A stretch of 64,000 nucleotides of DNA from Effrenium voratum (lineage: Eukaryota; Sar; Dinophyceae; Suessiales; Symbiodiniaceae), in the NCBI GenBank assembly GCA_963377175.1, contig CAUJNA010000572.1, forward strand, positions 116,001 through 180,000, read 5' to 3'. Shown here in pieces: positions 1-11,778 of the stretch (position 1 is the stretch's first letter; each line of letters opens with the position of its first letter). The translations under genes and the position numbers were made by a program. A model generated the notes under the pieces. The model ran no database searches and had not been told where the DNA came from. It saw nothing but the letters and a program-made list of their open reading frames with translations.

Positions 1-495
1 GATTTGGATGCTGTCTTCACTGAACTCACCGACAGAACTCTGGACGACTCGCGCACGCCCAGTGGCTGGATGAGAATTTGGAGAGACCTGGTGGACAGCT
101 TCTCTCCCCTAATGTCTGATACCCGGCCAGCCGGAGAAGTCGATGGACCAAATCCTGGTTACAAGCTGCTGGCTGTGGTTCTGTTGCTTCTTGCAACCCC
201 AGTCGCGCTGCTCAGGAACTTTCTGGTCCTGGCCATGGAAGCTCCATTTTCGAACACAGCCTTCATCTTGCTCGCGTCGCTGTCCGTCTCAGCTTGGCTG
301 CTAAGCACGCCAGAACTCTGGCAATCGAGCAAGACGGACTCTGCAGATGGCCTGTTCTGGCAGCTGGCATCAGCGGTGCTGGTGCTCCTTGCTTGCATCA
401 CTGTCGGCCACCATACCCCAAATTCGGAGCCACTGGCTGAAACAACTGGAATTGGAGGCACAGCTGTCGGGGTGACATGGCCGCTGGTCGTGTAA
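1..495 (+). CDS. Partial membrane protein (C-terminal part)
   Basis: The frame is open from the first base and stops at 495, so this is the C-terminal part, or last exon, of a gene starting outside the window. The roughly 164 residues hold about three hydrophobic stretches that look like membrane helices: one around LLAVVLLLLATPVALL, one around FILLASLSVSAWLL and one around LASAVLVLLACITV, joined by polar linkers. This gives the look of a multi-pass membrane protein. No family motif is recognisable. Base composition is GC-rich like the rest of the left flank. The ATG at 8 is in another frame, so no true start is visible. It could also be a single exon continuing from upstream. Confidence 0.45.
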   Translation, partial: DLDAVFTELTDRTLDDSRTPSGWMRIWRDLVDSFSPLMSDTRPAGEVDGPNPGYKLLAVVLLLLATPVALLRNFLVLAMEAPFSNTAFILLASLSVSAWLLSTPELWQSSKTDSADGLFWQLASAVLVLLACITVGHHTPNSEPLAETTGIGGTAVGVTWPLVV

Positions 496-2528
496 AGACC
501 ATGATGGCCAGCAAAGCACCCCCCACCCCCTGCACCTGATTTCAGCATCTCGATTTGGAAGCAAGCTGCATCCCCCATTTTTGTTTCGAGCGCGTCTAAA
601 GTCTGCACACAGCCGCGGCTCTCAGCTATATTCTCCAGTCCCACCTAAAGGCTCCTACCCCCAGAGAGAGAGAGAGAGAGCTGAGCCCGTTGAGATACAG
701 AAAGTCTTTTCGCTGTGCGGGTGTTCCTAAAAAAAGCGGGTTGGTGTTTGAAGTGAAGCCCAAAGGAAACCACCTGGGGCCGCCCAGTTTTTGAGAGAGC
801 AACGGGAGACAACTGCCAAGCTTGACTTGAGCCAGGGCTCAAGGCTTGACGCTAAGGCACTTTTGGTGCGGCAAGAAACCTGGGTTTGAACAGCGCTTGT
901 GGTTGGCTTCGGGGACCCTTTGAAGGGCCGCAACAGTTTGAGGAGGCTGCCACCCAACATAAAAAAACACCCGCAGGGCGTTAGGGCAGCGAGCGGTTTC
1001 CTGTGATGAGTTCGAGGCGCGCCCGAAACGTAGGCTTCCCCTGCTGGCGCTGTGGCGTGTGCAGCTGCGAGCCCTTCTGACGGAGCGGAACGCCCGCCTG
1101 GCCTCAGAGCTGCGGGCGGCCTGCAGAAGCTGCGGCGGCCGGCCGCTTGCTTGGGCGTGTCTGGGGTGTCTGGGGTGTCTGGGCTGTTTGGGGAGGATTT
1201 TGGTGGGAGACCCTGTTGGGGATAGCGGACTTCAAACGGAAACCAACCGTTTACAACATTTTGAGATTTGCGGATTGAGAGAGAGAGAGAGAGAGACCTG
1301 GAAGGGCCATGGGGTAGTTGGGAGCACATTTGGGCAACGGGGGGTCAGAAGTCTAGTTCGGGAAAGTCCCAACGGTTGGTTTGGCAAGTGTGATGGATGG
1401 CATAGAAGGGCTTTGATTTGTGCTTGAATGGTGCGTGAGGGAGTTGCTACTTTCTTATTGACTTGCCGCAAAGGGTCAGGTGCAAATAGAAGCTCAGTGC
1501 ATGCACTTTTGTTTTTCTGCCAGAGTAGCTTACGCTCCAGAACGACGAAAAGCCAAGGACTGTGGTCTTGGCTGTCTTGGGTAGCTGGCACGTTTCCGGG
1601 GTGAGCCAGCAGCTGCAGGAGGCCTAAGCCAGATTTCCATGTGGCAATCTGCTCACGGAGCAGACGGGCGGAAGAAGATCTCCGCAAGATTCGAAGCCGC
1701 GAGCGCCGGTTGGATGCGCCGCCCGATGCTAGCAGATCCACGTCGAATCACGGGCATCGTCGACTGGAGGAATGCTCGCACCCGTGCCGCGAGTTCGAAA
1801 AGGTGCATGTGGCTGGAGCTGCTGAAACAGCATTCTGCAACAGCGAGCTCCGGCGCGGGTTTTAGTCTTTGGTTCATTTACCAGGGTGCCATTTTGGTAC
1901 CACTTTTTGAGCCACAGCCATTTCAGGTTTTGGCTTTGAACCAAAATTCTCCGCCCCTTAGTCAGCTGGGTAGGGCACAGCTGCGCAGGCGATGGAGAAG
2001 GGCTACGAGACACTCAGGGCCAACGGGGCAATAATGCGGGACCCGCGACAGAGCGAGATAGTTTTGGCACTTGTACTGGTTCACTATGATGCTTAAAACA
2101 AGTCCCAATGCAAACTAGGAAGCATTCGCTTTTGTTCCGCACTGCCGATGCTTGCATTTGTTGTTGGCTGAGCTTTGCATGAGGTCTTGCCAGGTTTCAA
2201 CGCGTTGCACATTGCCACAAGCGAACGTTCAGGACTTTCCCTGCACGCGGATCCGGCTGCGGGCACGGCTGCAGCGGGCGCGGGCTGGAGCTGGCACCGC
2301 GGGCACAGGCCACGGCCCGCTGTTGGGAGAGGTGCTCAGAGCATGAGGGAAGGACCCTTAACCATCGAAGTGGTGGTTCCCTGTTGAGACGGGTTCATTC
2401 CCACGTTGCCCTATCGCACCAGCAAGTTGTCAGCGCCTAGGACGCTTGCCCACCCGAACTCAGCCGATGCTGGACGAGGACGGCCAAGGGAGAGATTGGA
2501 GCTTGGGTTTGGATGTTTGGATTGCAGG
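496..2528. other. Non-coding host stretch with GA microsatellites
   Basis: I see no convincing gene here. Open frames are short, lack good starts and contradict each other between strands. The stretch contains two GA microsatellites (about 663-680 and 1277-1296) and a TGTCTGGGG-type short tandem around 1157-1185. Confidence 0.4.
663..680. repeat. (GA)n microsatellite
   Basis: A run of nine AG dinucleotides is read directly. A second GA run lies at about 1277-1296. Confidence 0.9.
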
Positions 2529-2530
2529 CG

Positions 2531-2690
2531 ACGTTGGCGAATCTGAAGCATGCCCTGCCCAAAGTGAACTCCGCAGTCGGAGTGAGGGCCCGCGGCCGAG
2601 ACGAACAGAACGAAGACTTTGGCAAGCCGCCTCGAGTCGAGGTGGCGACGGCAGTTGAGCGGTTCATTGTGGCTAATGGAGTGAAGGGCA
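2531..2690 (+). CDS. Exon candidate, unknown protein
   Basis: A frame following a TTGCAG acceptor-like sequence encodes a well-mixed peptide containing ATLANLKHALPKVNSAV and VEVATAVERFIVANGV, with Lys, Glu and hydrophobic residues in a helix-like pattern. This looks more protein-like than the surrounding frames. No family is recognised, and the donor site is uncertain. It could be one exon of an intron-rich gene. Confidence 0.25.
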
Positions 2691-3509
2691 GCCGTGATCC
2701 CAGATTGCTTTCAAGCTTTGCTTCACAGACCGACACAGTCTGCGCATCTTGTTCTCAAAACTCTGCCTTTGATTTGTGATTGGCAACAGCCAGACCTGCA
2801 GGTCAGATAACCGTGATGAAGGTCAACCTGTATAAGGAGACCATTGCTTGTTGTGTTTGGTGTGACGGTGTCTTGGTTTGCAGGAAGGCCTGCGCGAGTT
2901 GGTTTGCGACGTTGCCATCCCGCAGAGTGTGCAGGGATCTTTGCCGATTTCTTGCACGGATGGCAATTTGGAATGCCAGGTTTCTGAAAAGTGAACACTG
3001 GCCCAACTTTAAAGTGAGTTGCCTCGCATCATGCAGGGTTTCGGGTCAAACTCATGATTCGCAGGCTCATTTGCTTCCTCAGGTCTCCCTGTGGCGTGGC
3101 GAGGACCCTGAAGATGGCGCTTGGGGAGGCAAGGCGACAGAGTAAGCTTGCACATCCCAGCTGCCACTAGGCACTTGTGCATGAAGGGCTTGGATGAATG
3201 TCTGAGTCCTTTGGACCAATCCGCAAGCGGCAGCAACCTGTTGGTCGGGGAGGGAAGGTCTTTGGCCCAAAAAAACAACGTACAGGTCTTTGGCCCGTCA
3301 GGGAGATGCTGTCGACTTTCGCTTCCTTGCCGCTTGCAGGCCACACAGCCTGAGGCTGTCAGTCTACTTCATGTGCTGCGCGTCACCTCTGCGCAAGTGA
3401 GTGCGCTCCTTGTGCGCTTGCGCGTGTTCATCACTATGTAAATCTCAGGCCGGAGCAGCAGTGTTTGGTTCGAGCAGCCCTGGCAAGCCGCAGTCCGCAT
3501 TTTGGAGAC

Positions 3510-4832
3510 ATGTGGCCCAGATGTGTCAAGCTCATGGTGCTGGTTGTCAGCTCTTCGGCATTGGCGCTAGAGGCAGGTGTTCTACATGCATTCCCACCTG
3601 CACCTTCTCATCACGTGCCAAAGTTCAGAATTCGCGATCAGTTCACCGCCAAGGTTTTCACCGAAAGCTTTGTTGGGATTAATTCCGGCTGGATTGATGG
3701 CATCCTCATATACGATGCCACACTTGAGCGATACAACTTGAGATTGAACTCGGTGCTTCACAGCTTTGACAACTTCCAAATGAATTATACCAGGTTTGCC
3801 ACGAAGGACACCATGATGGAACGAATCCAGGATGCGTGCACAAACTTCAGCACGCGAGGTGCAGGTTTCTCCGGTTTATTCCAGATGTTTGCTCTCCATG
3901 GCCTGCATTTAGGACGAAGTCAGGTGAATGGAACTGAGTGCGACCTGTACCACATGCAGGTCCCATCAGTTTTCGCTTACAGTCGCAACATGAGCTTGTG
4001 CATCCAGGACGGTAACTCAACAGCTGGCGGTTTGCCACTGCAACTCGTTGGGAGCGATCAGCGCCACCCCCACATGACCTTTCATGACTTCAAAGGCTCT
4101 GTGGACAAAGAGCAGCTGCAGGTTCCAGACGCATGCAGGCACTTGCCGAAGCCTTGCGGAGATGGTGCTGTTCTGGAGCAGCGGATCTATTTGGCCCACC
4201 CGCGGAGCCGATACAACATCTCCGGCCAGGATGTGGCTGATGCAAGAGGAGATGCCGTCTTCATGTGTTTTGATATGTCAATGGCTTCGGCTGGCAACTA
4301 CAGTCTTGTGTCCTCCTATGACCTCCAGATCCTGCGGAACTTCTCCCAGTACACCAACTACCCGCCCAGCGGGAAGGGCTTTGGGGGCGATGACTTCCAT
4401 GTTGGAAGGCAGGTGCCTCTAGCCATTGGCCGGCATTCGGGCCAGTGTGAAGATGACAAGCACTGGCAAAACCGCATTGGTCAGTGGTTCTCCCTTTCTC
4501 CTGATGGACAATGCTCTCCAGGCGGGCATCTTGGCAAGGATTGCGCATGGCGCATCAGGAAGCGCGTTGCTACGATCGAATTGTCCTGCCTGTATGACAG
4601 GCATGGCTTGAAGGACATTTGCCACGGTGCTGTGGCTCCCTTTGAGGCCGCAACCATGGCCTTGCTGCGTGCTCTAGACTCGGAAGATGACGCCAAAGGT
4701 GGCTGTCCGAGGGTTAGAGATGCTGAATGTGCTGCACATCCCGCTTGCGCATTTTTGCAGGGAGATTGCTGTCCGCATGCGGACGGGGTCATGCTCGCAT
4801 GCTGCAATCAGTCCTTCGAGCTCATCGTTTGA
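3510..4832 (+). CDS. Secreted Cys-rich protein, ependymin-like N-terminal half possible
   Basis: This is a long uninterrupted frame of 440 residues. I take the ATG at 3510 because it begins a classic signal peptide (MWPRCVKLMVLVVSSSALA), although the frame is open further upstream. The mature part starts with FRIRDQFTAKVF and DGILIYDATLERYNLRL, which loosely resembles the beta-rich start of ependymin-related secreted proteins (inference, weak). Several N-glycosylation sequons are present (NYT, NFS, NGT, NMS, NST, NIS). The C-terminal 50 residues are Cys-rich (ECAAHPACAFLQGDCCP then DGVMLACC), a disulfide-rich tail. It probably acts outside the cell or in the secretory pathway. The single long frame in an intron-rich genome may mean a retrocopy or a single-exon gene. 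Confidence 0.6.
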   Translation: MWPRCVKLMVLVVSSSALALEAGVLHAFPPAPSHHVPKFRIRDQFTAKVFTESFVGINSGWIDGILIYDATLERYNLRLNSVLHSFDNFQMNYTRFATKDTMMERIQDACTNFSTRGAGFSGLFQMFALHGLHLGRSQVNGTECDLYHMQVPSVFAYSRNMSLCIQDGNSTAGGLPLQLVGSDQRHPHMTFHDFKGSVDKEQLQVPDACRHLPKPCGDGAVLEQRIYLAHPRSRYNISGQDVADARGDAVFMCFDMSMASAGNYSLVSSYDLQILRNFSQYTNYPPSGKGFGGDDFHVGRQVPLAIGRHSGQCEDDKHWQNRIGQWFSLSPDGQCSPGGHLGKDCAWRIRKRVATIELSCLYDRHGLKDICHGAVAPFEAATMALLRALDSEDDAKGGCPRVRDAECAAHPACAFLQGDCCPHADGVMLACCNQSFELIV

Positions 4833-5581
4833 CCTGCCAGTAGCCACACTGCGATCAGCCAGCGCTCGAACCTTCCTCACAAGTCTCTATCCGAAAGTTA
4901 GGTCCTGGAACATCCTGCACGGAAATCTCCGAAGCATGTCCGTCGCAGCAGAGGCTAGAACAAAGCAGCGTTGCGCTTGGTTGCACTTTAGATTTCTACC
5001 AATTAAATTAAATTTGATGACATGTTTATTGTGTTTCTTTCGCAGCATGACAGAAGGTATATTTCTTATTGGCTCCCTGGACTCACAGAGAGTTGACCAT
5101 AATTTCATGTGGCGTGTTTCAAGGCAAGAGGTGGCTGGCCCTCCCATGATGAACTGTATGGTGAGGTTTGATGTTCTTTGAACAGCAAAAGGAGTTGCTG
5201 AAAAAGGTGGCAGAAGGATGGCGGTTGGTGCCCTGCACCCTTTTCCACTGGCGGCCTGCAGAAATGGCTGCGATTGTGGCGTATTCCCACAGGTACACTC
5301 CAGATCGAAGTGAGGCAGTTGCCATGTGCTCCAACTTGACGCCTTGCCTCTTGCTCGGTGGGCGGAGCAAAGAGTGAAGAGCGTCGTGCACTGGCGCAGG
5401 CCTTCGAAAGAAAGATTGATGCACAATTTGCGTGCGGCAATCCCTTCAGTCACCATGTCTCAGAAGAAGGTCACTCAAATCTCGGAGGCGGGCTTCCTTG
5501 GAAACTTGCGGCATGAAACAAAACCTTTGTCGTTGTTGCAAGACTTTGGATTGTTCCCCCCCGAAGGGTTCTTCTTGTAAG
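4833..5581. other. No convincing gene
   Basis: Only short overlapping frames on both strands with no motifs. A local AT-rich patch lies near 5000-5045. Confidence 0.3.
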
Positions 5582-6690
5582 AGCGCACCCTTCTTGCACA
5601 GACAGAGTCAGAGAGCACGCAGAGCGATGCACATAGACAAGATCGCCTACTTCTTGCACAGAGAGATAGCGTACAGAGCCTTGATCTGCTCAGTGCACGG
5701 AGCGACGGCTCACAGAGCTCTAACGCGCAAAGATTGCGCAGAGTTGCACAGAGAGCTGCGCAGAGATGTTACTCTGCGCCTACACGTGAGACATCATGAG
5801 ATGTTGCAGACAATACACATCAGATATCGTGTTGAGAGATGGCAGAGAGCTGCGAGCTACACGCAGATTTTACTTCATGATTGCACCACGAACGTCGTGC
5901 GATCGCGACCCTCCGCATGGGAGTGGGCAAAAGCCCAAGTGTTTTGCTTCCTTGTGGTGCTCATCGCAGATCAAGTTTTGGAATTTGTCGGTTGTTTATG
6001 AGAAATTCGAGCAGATAACTTGTGTGGAAAAAAGCACAAGGAGAACTTGCGCAGAAAAGCTTGCATCGAGAACTTGCGCAGACAAGCTTGCGCGAAGAAC
6101 TTGCACGAACCTGCGCAGATACAGCTGGAATACATGCGCAGAGAAATGTCCTTGCCGATCTCGCATGTTGTGCAGAGAAAGCTTGCGCAGATAAATGCGC
6201 CCAAAAGTTACTCAGAGAAAGCTTGCACAGAGAAAACCCGCGCAGAGAAACTTGCAGAGATACTTGCGCGGAGAAACCTTTGCCGAGAAAGTTCAACTTG
6301 CACAGAGAAGCTTGCGCAGATAACTTGAGCAGAGAAACTTGCACAGAACCATTTGCGACGAGAATGTTGCATGCATTTGTGTTGTGCCAATGTTGCAAGT
6401 TGTGCAGAGAAGAGTTTGCACTGATGAACTGCGCCAAAAGCTTGCGCAGAGAAAACTTGCGCAGAGAAACTTGCGCGGAGAAACCTTTACACAAAGATTG
6501 CGAGCTGAGAAAGTTTGCGAGGACAAACTTGCGCAGAGAGGCTCGCGCAGAGAAGCTTGCGCCAAGCAGTCTGCGGCGAAAACCTTGCGCAGAGAACTTG
6601 CATAGAGCAACTTGCGCAGCGGAAAAAGCTTGCAGAGAGAGCATTGCGCAGAGAAGCTGAGCAGAGAACCTGGCACAGAGACAACCTCGC
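5582..6690. repeat. Degenerate minisatellite, CTTGCGCAGAGAAA family
   Basis: About 1.1 kb is built from imperfect copies of a 14-15 bp unit close to CTTGCGCAGAGAAA, with variants such as CTTGCACAGAG and CTTGCGCGGAG. The densest part is 6020-6680. Because the unit length wanders around a multiple of three, it creates long spurious frames on both strands (Cys-Ala-Glu-Lys-Leu on plus, Phe-Ser-Ala-Gln-Val on minus). I do not call these genes. Confidence 0.8.
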
Positions 6691-8855
6691 CACGATCATG
6701 CTGTGTCGTTTCTTTGCGTCACTTATCTTCAGCTTGGTGCGCTTATGCGTCGGATCAACAAGCAGCCTGTCGCGGCTAAATGCTTTCGGGTCAACCGCCA
6801 TGTGGATGATGCTGTCGGCCGACTTGGCAGGCGGCACTCAAGTGCAGCTCCATTTACATGCGCGGGCCTTGGGCGGCACCTCACGATGAAAGATCCAACT
6901 GTTTGACGCTGGAACAAGAAGAACCATTTTGCCATCGGTTGGCCGACTTCAGCATCAGGCCTGTCATGGAGTCCCAGAAAGACCAAGTGCAGGAGCTGAT
7001 GAGCAGGCGAGTGGGAGGGTGGATGGCATTCCGCACGAGGACGTTTGGACTAAGCTTTGAATAGCCAACGCCAGCTTTCATAAAGATGTCGCTGATGCCT
7101 ACCGCCCGCTCTCTGCTTTTAAGCTCTCTAGGCTATAATCGCGGGACATAACATGTGTCTGGTCAATGGGTGATGGCCTACAGCTGTGGGATTTCTGGGC
7201 TGCAGTGTTTCAGCAATCAGCTTGATTATCAGGAGCTAAAGTACTGCTTTGGAGGGAGCACGCCGCTCATGATGCTGTTGGATGTCCGAGTTGTGTAGGC
7301 CGAGCAAGTCCACCCACTGCGAGGGCCTCATTGCTGATTCGACGCGGCGATTGAAGGAGCTTGGTGCAATGAAAATGACATAAACGCAACAAGCAAGTGA
7401 TCTAAGACAAACGACAACGTGCATGTCCTTGATGTGACCGGATTCCAGCTGCCTCCCCAAAGTCGAGCACTTCGCATGCGCGTTTTCTTCTTTTTCTCCG
7501 GGCTTGCGGTGTTTTCAAAAAACAACTCCAGCGTTTCCAGCATGGCATGTGCCTGAGGTGGTGCTCTGGGGACAGCGGAGCTACCAGATCCTGCATGGCA
7601 TGGAGCGGGGGGCTGACGGACAGAGCCAATGGGGCAGGGTGCTGATCGAATTTGCGACGTCTCTTTGCCTTAGCTGCTTCGCTTCTTTGTTTTCACTACG
7701 CCTTACCCAGGAAGTCATCGCACCAGGGATAGTTGATGACTTCCACACACCGTTGGCCGGGCGTGGGGTGCAGTCGCTCATCTAAGCCTTGGGGCCAACA
7801 TGCCTTTGGTGCAGGCACATGACAGCGGGGCAAATGGGCTACCGCGCCCGCTGGGGGTTCGTATGGCCGTATGGCCGATGAAGCGTGGCTTTCGCGGCTC
7901 ACTTAAACCATGGTCTTGCCGTGTCCCCGCTAGAGCTGCCAGCTAGTGTTCCGGCTGGTGTGGCTAGATCCGTGATTGGTCGCTGCACTGGTGAGTGGGA
8001 CATGGGACTTTGGTCCTTGCCAGCTAGTGTTCTGGCTGGTGCGGCCAGATCTATGGTTGCTGCTGCTTCTGTTCACGGCGGGGCAGTGCCGCGCAATTTC
8101 GGCGGCCACAATGGGGAGGCCACCTTGCCAAAGCAAATGCTGGCACAGTCATTGCCGCGGGCTCCCGAGCGCGGGGAGAGGGAGGACACTTCGGCCAGCG
8201 AAAACACAGCTTCCGCCTTGATGCGCCTCAAGGTGCCCATTCATAGGGCTTTTGTTTGTACCACACACTTGCACTTCTCAGGCAAGGTAAGCGATATTCG
8301 CTTCAGCGACTCAAACAGGATAAGTAATTAGCATACTCTGGGACCTTCCAGCCTGCCTCAGCTTGCAGGGTTGCCTTCATAACGCTTGGTGCTTGTTGGA
8401 AGACGGAGTGCGCGCTTTTCCGCCACTTCGAACGCGGCACTTGAAGACACCTTGACCAAAATCTCTGGAGTTGGTCCCTGACACCAGGCTGAAGGCAATA
8501 AGTAGACTTCCCACGTGTCCAGGAACTTCGTCGCTTCGCGGCTTCGCTTCGCGAAAAGCTTCGGATGCTTGCGGTCCGACTGCTCGAGGTCCGACTGCTC
8601 TCGGGGCTCCTGGCACTGGCCGGGGCGGCGCAGCAGCGGCTCAAGGCGAGAGTCAGGTCTTGCAACATGTTGACCCATGAATCACCCCCTTGGGGTGTCC
8701 CTTTGGGATATGAAAACATCCGGGGTCAACATTAGGGGCTAAGGAAACCATTTGGGGCCCGAATTGCACGCAACCAGTGACATTGCCCCTTCCGAAGGTA
8801 AGGAGCGACAGTGAGCTTAGCATTGCCAATGCTGCTTCTGATTGGAGATGTGCAG
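6691..8855. other. Host stretch with no convincing gene
   Basis: Short frames only. Two related blocks around 7935-7985 and 8018-8068 share GCCAGCTAGTGTTC and GGCTGGTG sequences and look like a local duplication. Confidence 0.3.
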
Positions 8856-8953
8856 GCGACTCTGGCGCCCAACACTGCTTGGGCCAAGGGTGTCTTCGGC
8901 GAAAGCGCCCTGGACTTGGTTGCCTTGATCGAATCGGCGATGACCAGACATAG
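8856..8953 (+). CDS. Exon candidate
   Basis: A 98-base block is bounded by a GTGCAG acceptor and a TAG|GTGCAG donor. It encodes a natural-looking peptide containing NTAWAKGVFGESALDLVAL and IESAMTRH. The family is not recognised, and no adjoining exon could be joined with certainty. Confidence 0.35.
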
Positions 8954-9218
8954 GTGCAGCTGTTTGGATGCAGACATGCTTAGGATTGTTTTTTCAAAAC
9001 ATGCTTATCATTCGTCAAATATGGTGCTGTGGCATTTTTTTTGGCTAGGTCCCTCAGAGGCATCAATGCCGCTGGCACTCTGGCGCGGGGTTGATCCCCG
9101 AAGCCGCTGCCTTTGACCCAGGCTGGGGAGCTCAGTAGGGAATGACCCAGGGAGTTGGGAATGAACCTAAAGGAAACCAGAGGGGTTTACATTTCCTGGT
9201 CTCCTGCCAGGTGTGCAG

Positions 9219-9401
9219 AAGAGGGAGCGCCTTTGCGAGGAAGTTATGCTGGCGCAGCGCATCTATGAGCAGGCGTGGATGTGGGAGAGTGCGATGCGCA
9301 GAGTCGAGAGTGGTCATGTTCCCAGTTTCGTGTTTGTCGCATTGAAGGAAGTGCGCTTTGAGCCTGTTGCAAATGAAATGTGGGTGGGCATGGGTCAATA
9401 G
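9219..9401 (+). CDS. Exon candidate, helical peptide
   Basis: After a TGTGCAG acceptor the frame encodes a helical, charged peptide (KRERLCEEVMLAQRIYEQ, then WMWESAMRRVESG) up to a stop at 9401. The part after about 9310 may be intron if a GT in GAGAGTGGTC is the donor. The family is unknown. Confidence 0.35.
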   Translation, partial: KRERLCEEVMLAQRIYEQAWMWESAMRRVESGHVPSFVFVALKEVRFEPVANEMWVGMGQ

Positions 9402-9739
9402 TAAGCCAGGGCCGCAGATTTTAGTTGCGTGAATCTACCGGAACATCTTGGGATCACCCCGATTTTCCCATGTCTAACATGTCCACTGCGAAGAATGCCG
9501 GACGGCCTTCGTTCGTCGCGCTCGCAGGACACTGCAGCTCACGATTTGGTGGCCGGGGCCCAAGACCAGCTGGGCACTGCGAAGCATGGATTTTCAGCAC
9601 CCACTGCTTGATCACTGGGGGCGTTCCAATACAACTGTCCGTCAAAGTCGGGGCTTCCCAATTGCAAGAAGCTCCACTGCTGCAGAATTGGCAATACGGG
9701 GCAAAGCTATACCATCAATGCAACGCCTATACGAGACCA

Positions 9740-9875
9740 TTGCTGAACCAATATCAAATCAGTTCTTAGCCAAACATATACCAATACCAATAATTACTCA
9801 ACCAATACTGAACCAATACCACTAAAGCAATCAAACCAATTCCAAACCAGGACAAACCAGTACCAAGCAATACTA
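9740..9875. repeat. Degenerate ACCAAT repeat
   Basis: Imperfect copies of ACCAATACC and ACCAAT, with TACCAAT and CAAACCA variants, run through this stretch. Confidence 0.65.
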
Positions 9876-10014
9876 ACACTTCTTAGAGGAGGGCGGGTGA
9901 CTATTCTGAGTTCTAAGGCATGACCAGGGGGCCAAGTGATTCCATCAACCATCAACATTGGATTCCCCTTGAGCTACTGTCTATGTTTCTTTTCTTGAAC
10001 CGGCCTTCCAAGGA

Positions 10015-10269
10015 ACCCCCAAGGATGTTAGGATTTTAGGATGTTTCGAGCATTCGCATGGCCAGGCCTCTAAGCTGGAGCTGCACTTCGAGCGCTTGCG
10101 GGATCTTGTGGCAGCCTGGGACACCTTGGAAAGCTCCTTGGAGGTGGTCTGGGTGCGGAACAGGCCGGCGGACTGCATATTCCAGACATGGCCGGTGAAG
10201 CAGACGGGATTTTGGCTGCAGCTCACGGAAGCACCTCAAAATCTAAAAGCCGTCGGGGAGACCACATAA
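10015..10269 (+). CDS. C-terminal exon candidate, unknown protein
   Basis: The plus frame ending at the TAA at 10267-10269 encodes a credible C-terminus: KLELHFERLRDLVAAWDTL, then LEVVWVRNRPADCIFQTW and KQTGFWLQLTEAP. Charged and aromatic residues are spread as in a folded domain, unlike neighbouring frames. A pyrimidine-rich tract (TTTCTTTTCTTG) lies just upstream as expected before an acceptor. The family is not recognised. Confidence 0.4.
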   Translation, partial: TPKDVRILGCFEHSHGQASKLELHFERLRDLVAAWDTLESSLEVVWVRNRPADCIFQTWPVKQTGFWLQLTEAPQNLKAVGETT

Positions 10270-11276
10270 CTTGCATTCATGTGTTGGACAAGTACAGGCA
10301 GATGTGGTTGAATGTCATAATATGAGCGACCCTTTAGCTACAGAAGACTACGATAAAGGCCCGGAGGAAAGATATTTTGGTAGCATACTGAATTATGTGC
10401 AAACCGAGTTAGGAACACCCCCGAAAACGAGGTAGGGCCGCGACATGTGGTGGAGATCACACACACACACATGCGGCGATGGAAAGCGATTGTCAATGAG
10501 TGGTTGGCGCATGAGATGGGAACACCCGACCATTCAATCGTGTAGCAACAAAAACTGCCGTAGCTGATATGAGCTCATGCTTGCCATGATGCAGACGCTG
10601 CATTTGTGTTGCTTGGAGAAAAAAGACTTTGGCCACTATACTAGGGCCAGTCGTGGGGTATTGGATGCCCGATTGTGCGGTGATGCAAATCCTGCCAGGT
10701 TTCGGGAGCCAGACAGCTTTGGCTACCCTTGTGTGCGGAAGCTGGGCTTGAAGAGAACGGCTTCTGGTCTCAGTCGCATGAAGTTGGCGTGTTCGGCGTG
10801 TGGGCTCTGAGAGATCTGAGGATTGGCGTTTGTCAATATGTCCAAGACCCGCGGCACAAGATCAGGGACCGCGACTCCTGCTGTCAAGCTTCGATTCGTG
10901 CCAAAGAAGCCATAAGTAACTGATAAGGTCAAGGCAGAGTGTCTCCCTTGCGGGCAAAGGGCAGGTTGTGTCGCTTCTGCGCGTGTTCAAAGTTGGACCG
11001 ACCTTGAAGATGGCATGCTTGAGGAGTGCACTGTGCGCTTCATTAGCGAGATCACTCTGCACTGCACGGCTTTCGTCGAGGCTCCCATGCTGGCATGCTG
11101 TTGCAGTCAGCAAGTGCCCTCTTTTGGGAATTACGCCATGCAAGCATTTCTTGGTCTTACATTTGTTTTGTCTCTATTTGTGGCGTTAGTTAAGAACGTG
11201 AAACTTGCCAAGTTTACGCAGCAAGAATCTGCGACATGTTTCCACACGATCTCCCTTGCCAAGTTTCTGGTAACCC
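10270..11276. other. Host stretch, no firm gene
   Basis: A short frame around 10990-11100 (containing DLEDGMLEECTVRFISEI) might be an exon but lacks clear borders. A small (CA)n run lies at about 10459-10470. Otherwise I see nothing. Confidence 0.25.
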
Positions 11277-11337
11277 TTAATTGGTGGTTTGGATTGGTGG
11301 TTTGGATTGGTGGTTTGGATTGGTGGTTTGGAATTTG
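11277..11337. repeat. Tandem repeat GGTGGTTTGGATT
   Basis: About four tandem copies of a 13-14 bp unit close to GGTGGTTTGGATT are read directly. Confidence 0.85.
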
Positions 11338-11540
11338 AACCCCAGTTCCTTTTGAAACCAAAGGAAGGTGACCGCTCATGTCCAAACCTGGGCTTCAACC
11401 CACCAATTTGTGTAGGGTGGAACTGTTTTTTAACCGCTGGCTGTAGACATTTGGAACCTTTTTTTCCTGGCACCGCCCGAAACCGATTCGGCTCCAAACC
11501 ACCAAACCACCCAAGCACCACACCTCCGGGCCCGGCCCAG

Positions 11541-11719
11541 CGAGTCGCCTGCAAGTTCCGCAGGCCAAGGAGAGCGCCGGGGCCTTCGAGCTGCAGGAGG
11601 AGCTGCAGGTGGCCCTGGCCGCCTGCGGCGTGAACGCCACCACCTTCGACCTGGCAGAGGCGGAAGCGGTGGAAGAAAGCCTGGGCAAGGTGCAGACATC
11701 AGCGGGTCCATGTAATTGA
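11541..11719 (+). CDS. Exon candidate, Ala/Glu-rich peptide
   Basis: After a GGCCCAG acceptor the frame encodes LQVPQAKESAGAFELQEEL, then QVALAACGVNATTFDLAEA and VEESLGK, and reaches a TGA at 11717-11719. An internal GTGCAG could be the donor. Strong GC3 bias and an amphipathic helical pattern suggest a real exon. The family is not recognised. Confidence 0.4.
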
Positions 11720-11778
11720 TATATATATATATATATATCTGTATATATCTGGTTGTGTATATGTTTTTGTATATATAT
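11716..11778. repeat. (TA)n microsatellite
   Basis: TA dinucleotide runs with TATATCTG and TATATTTA interruptions. Confidence 0.85.

Noticed and set aside
6020..6660. Long Cys/Ala/Glu/Arg-rich and Phe/Ser/Ala-rich frames
   Set aside because: They are translations of the minisatellite on both strands.
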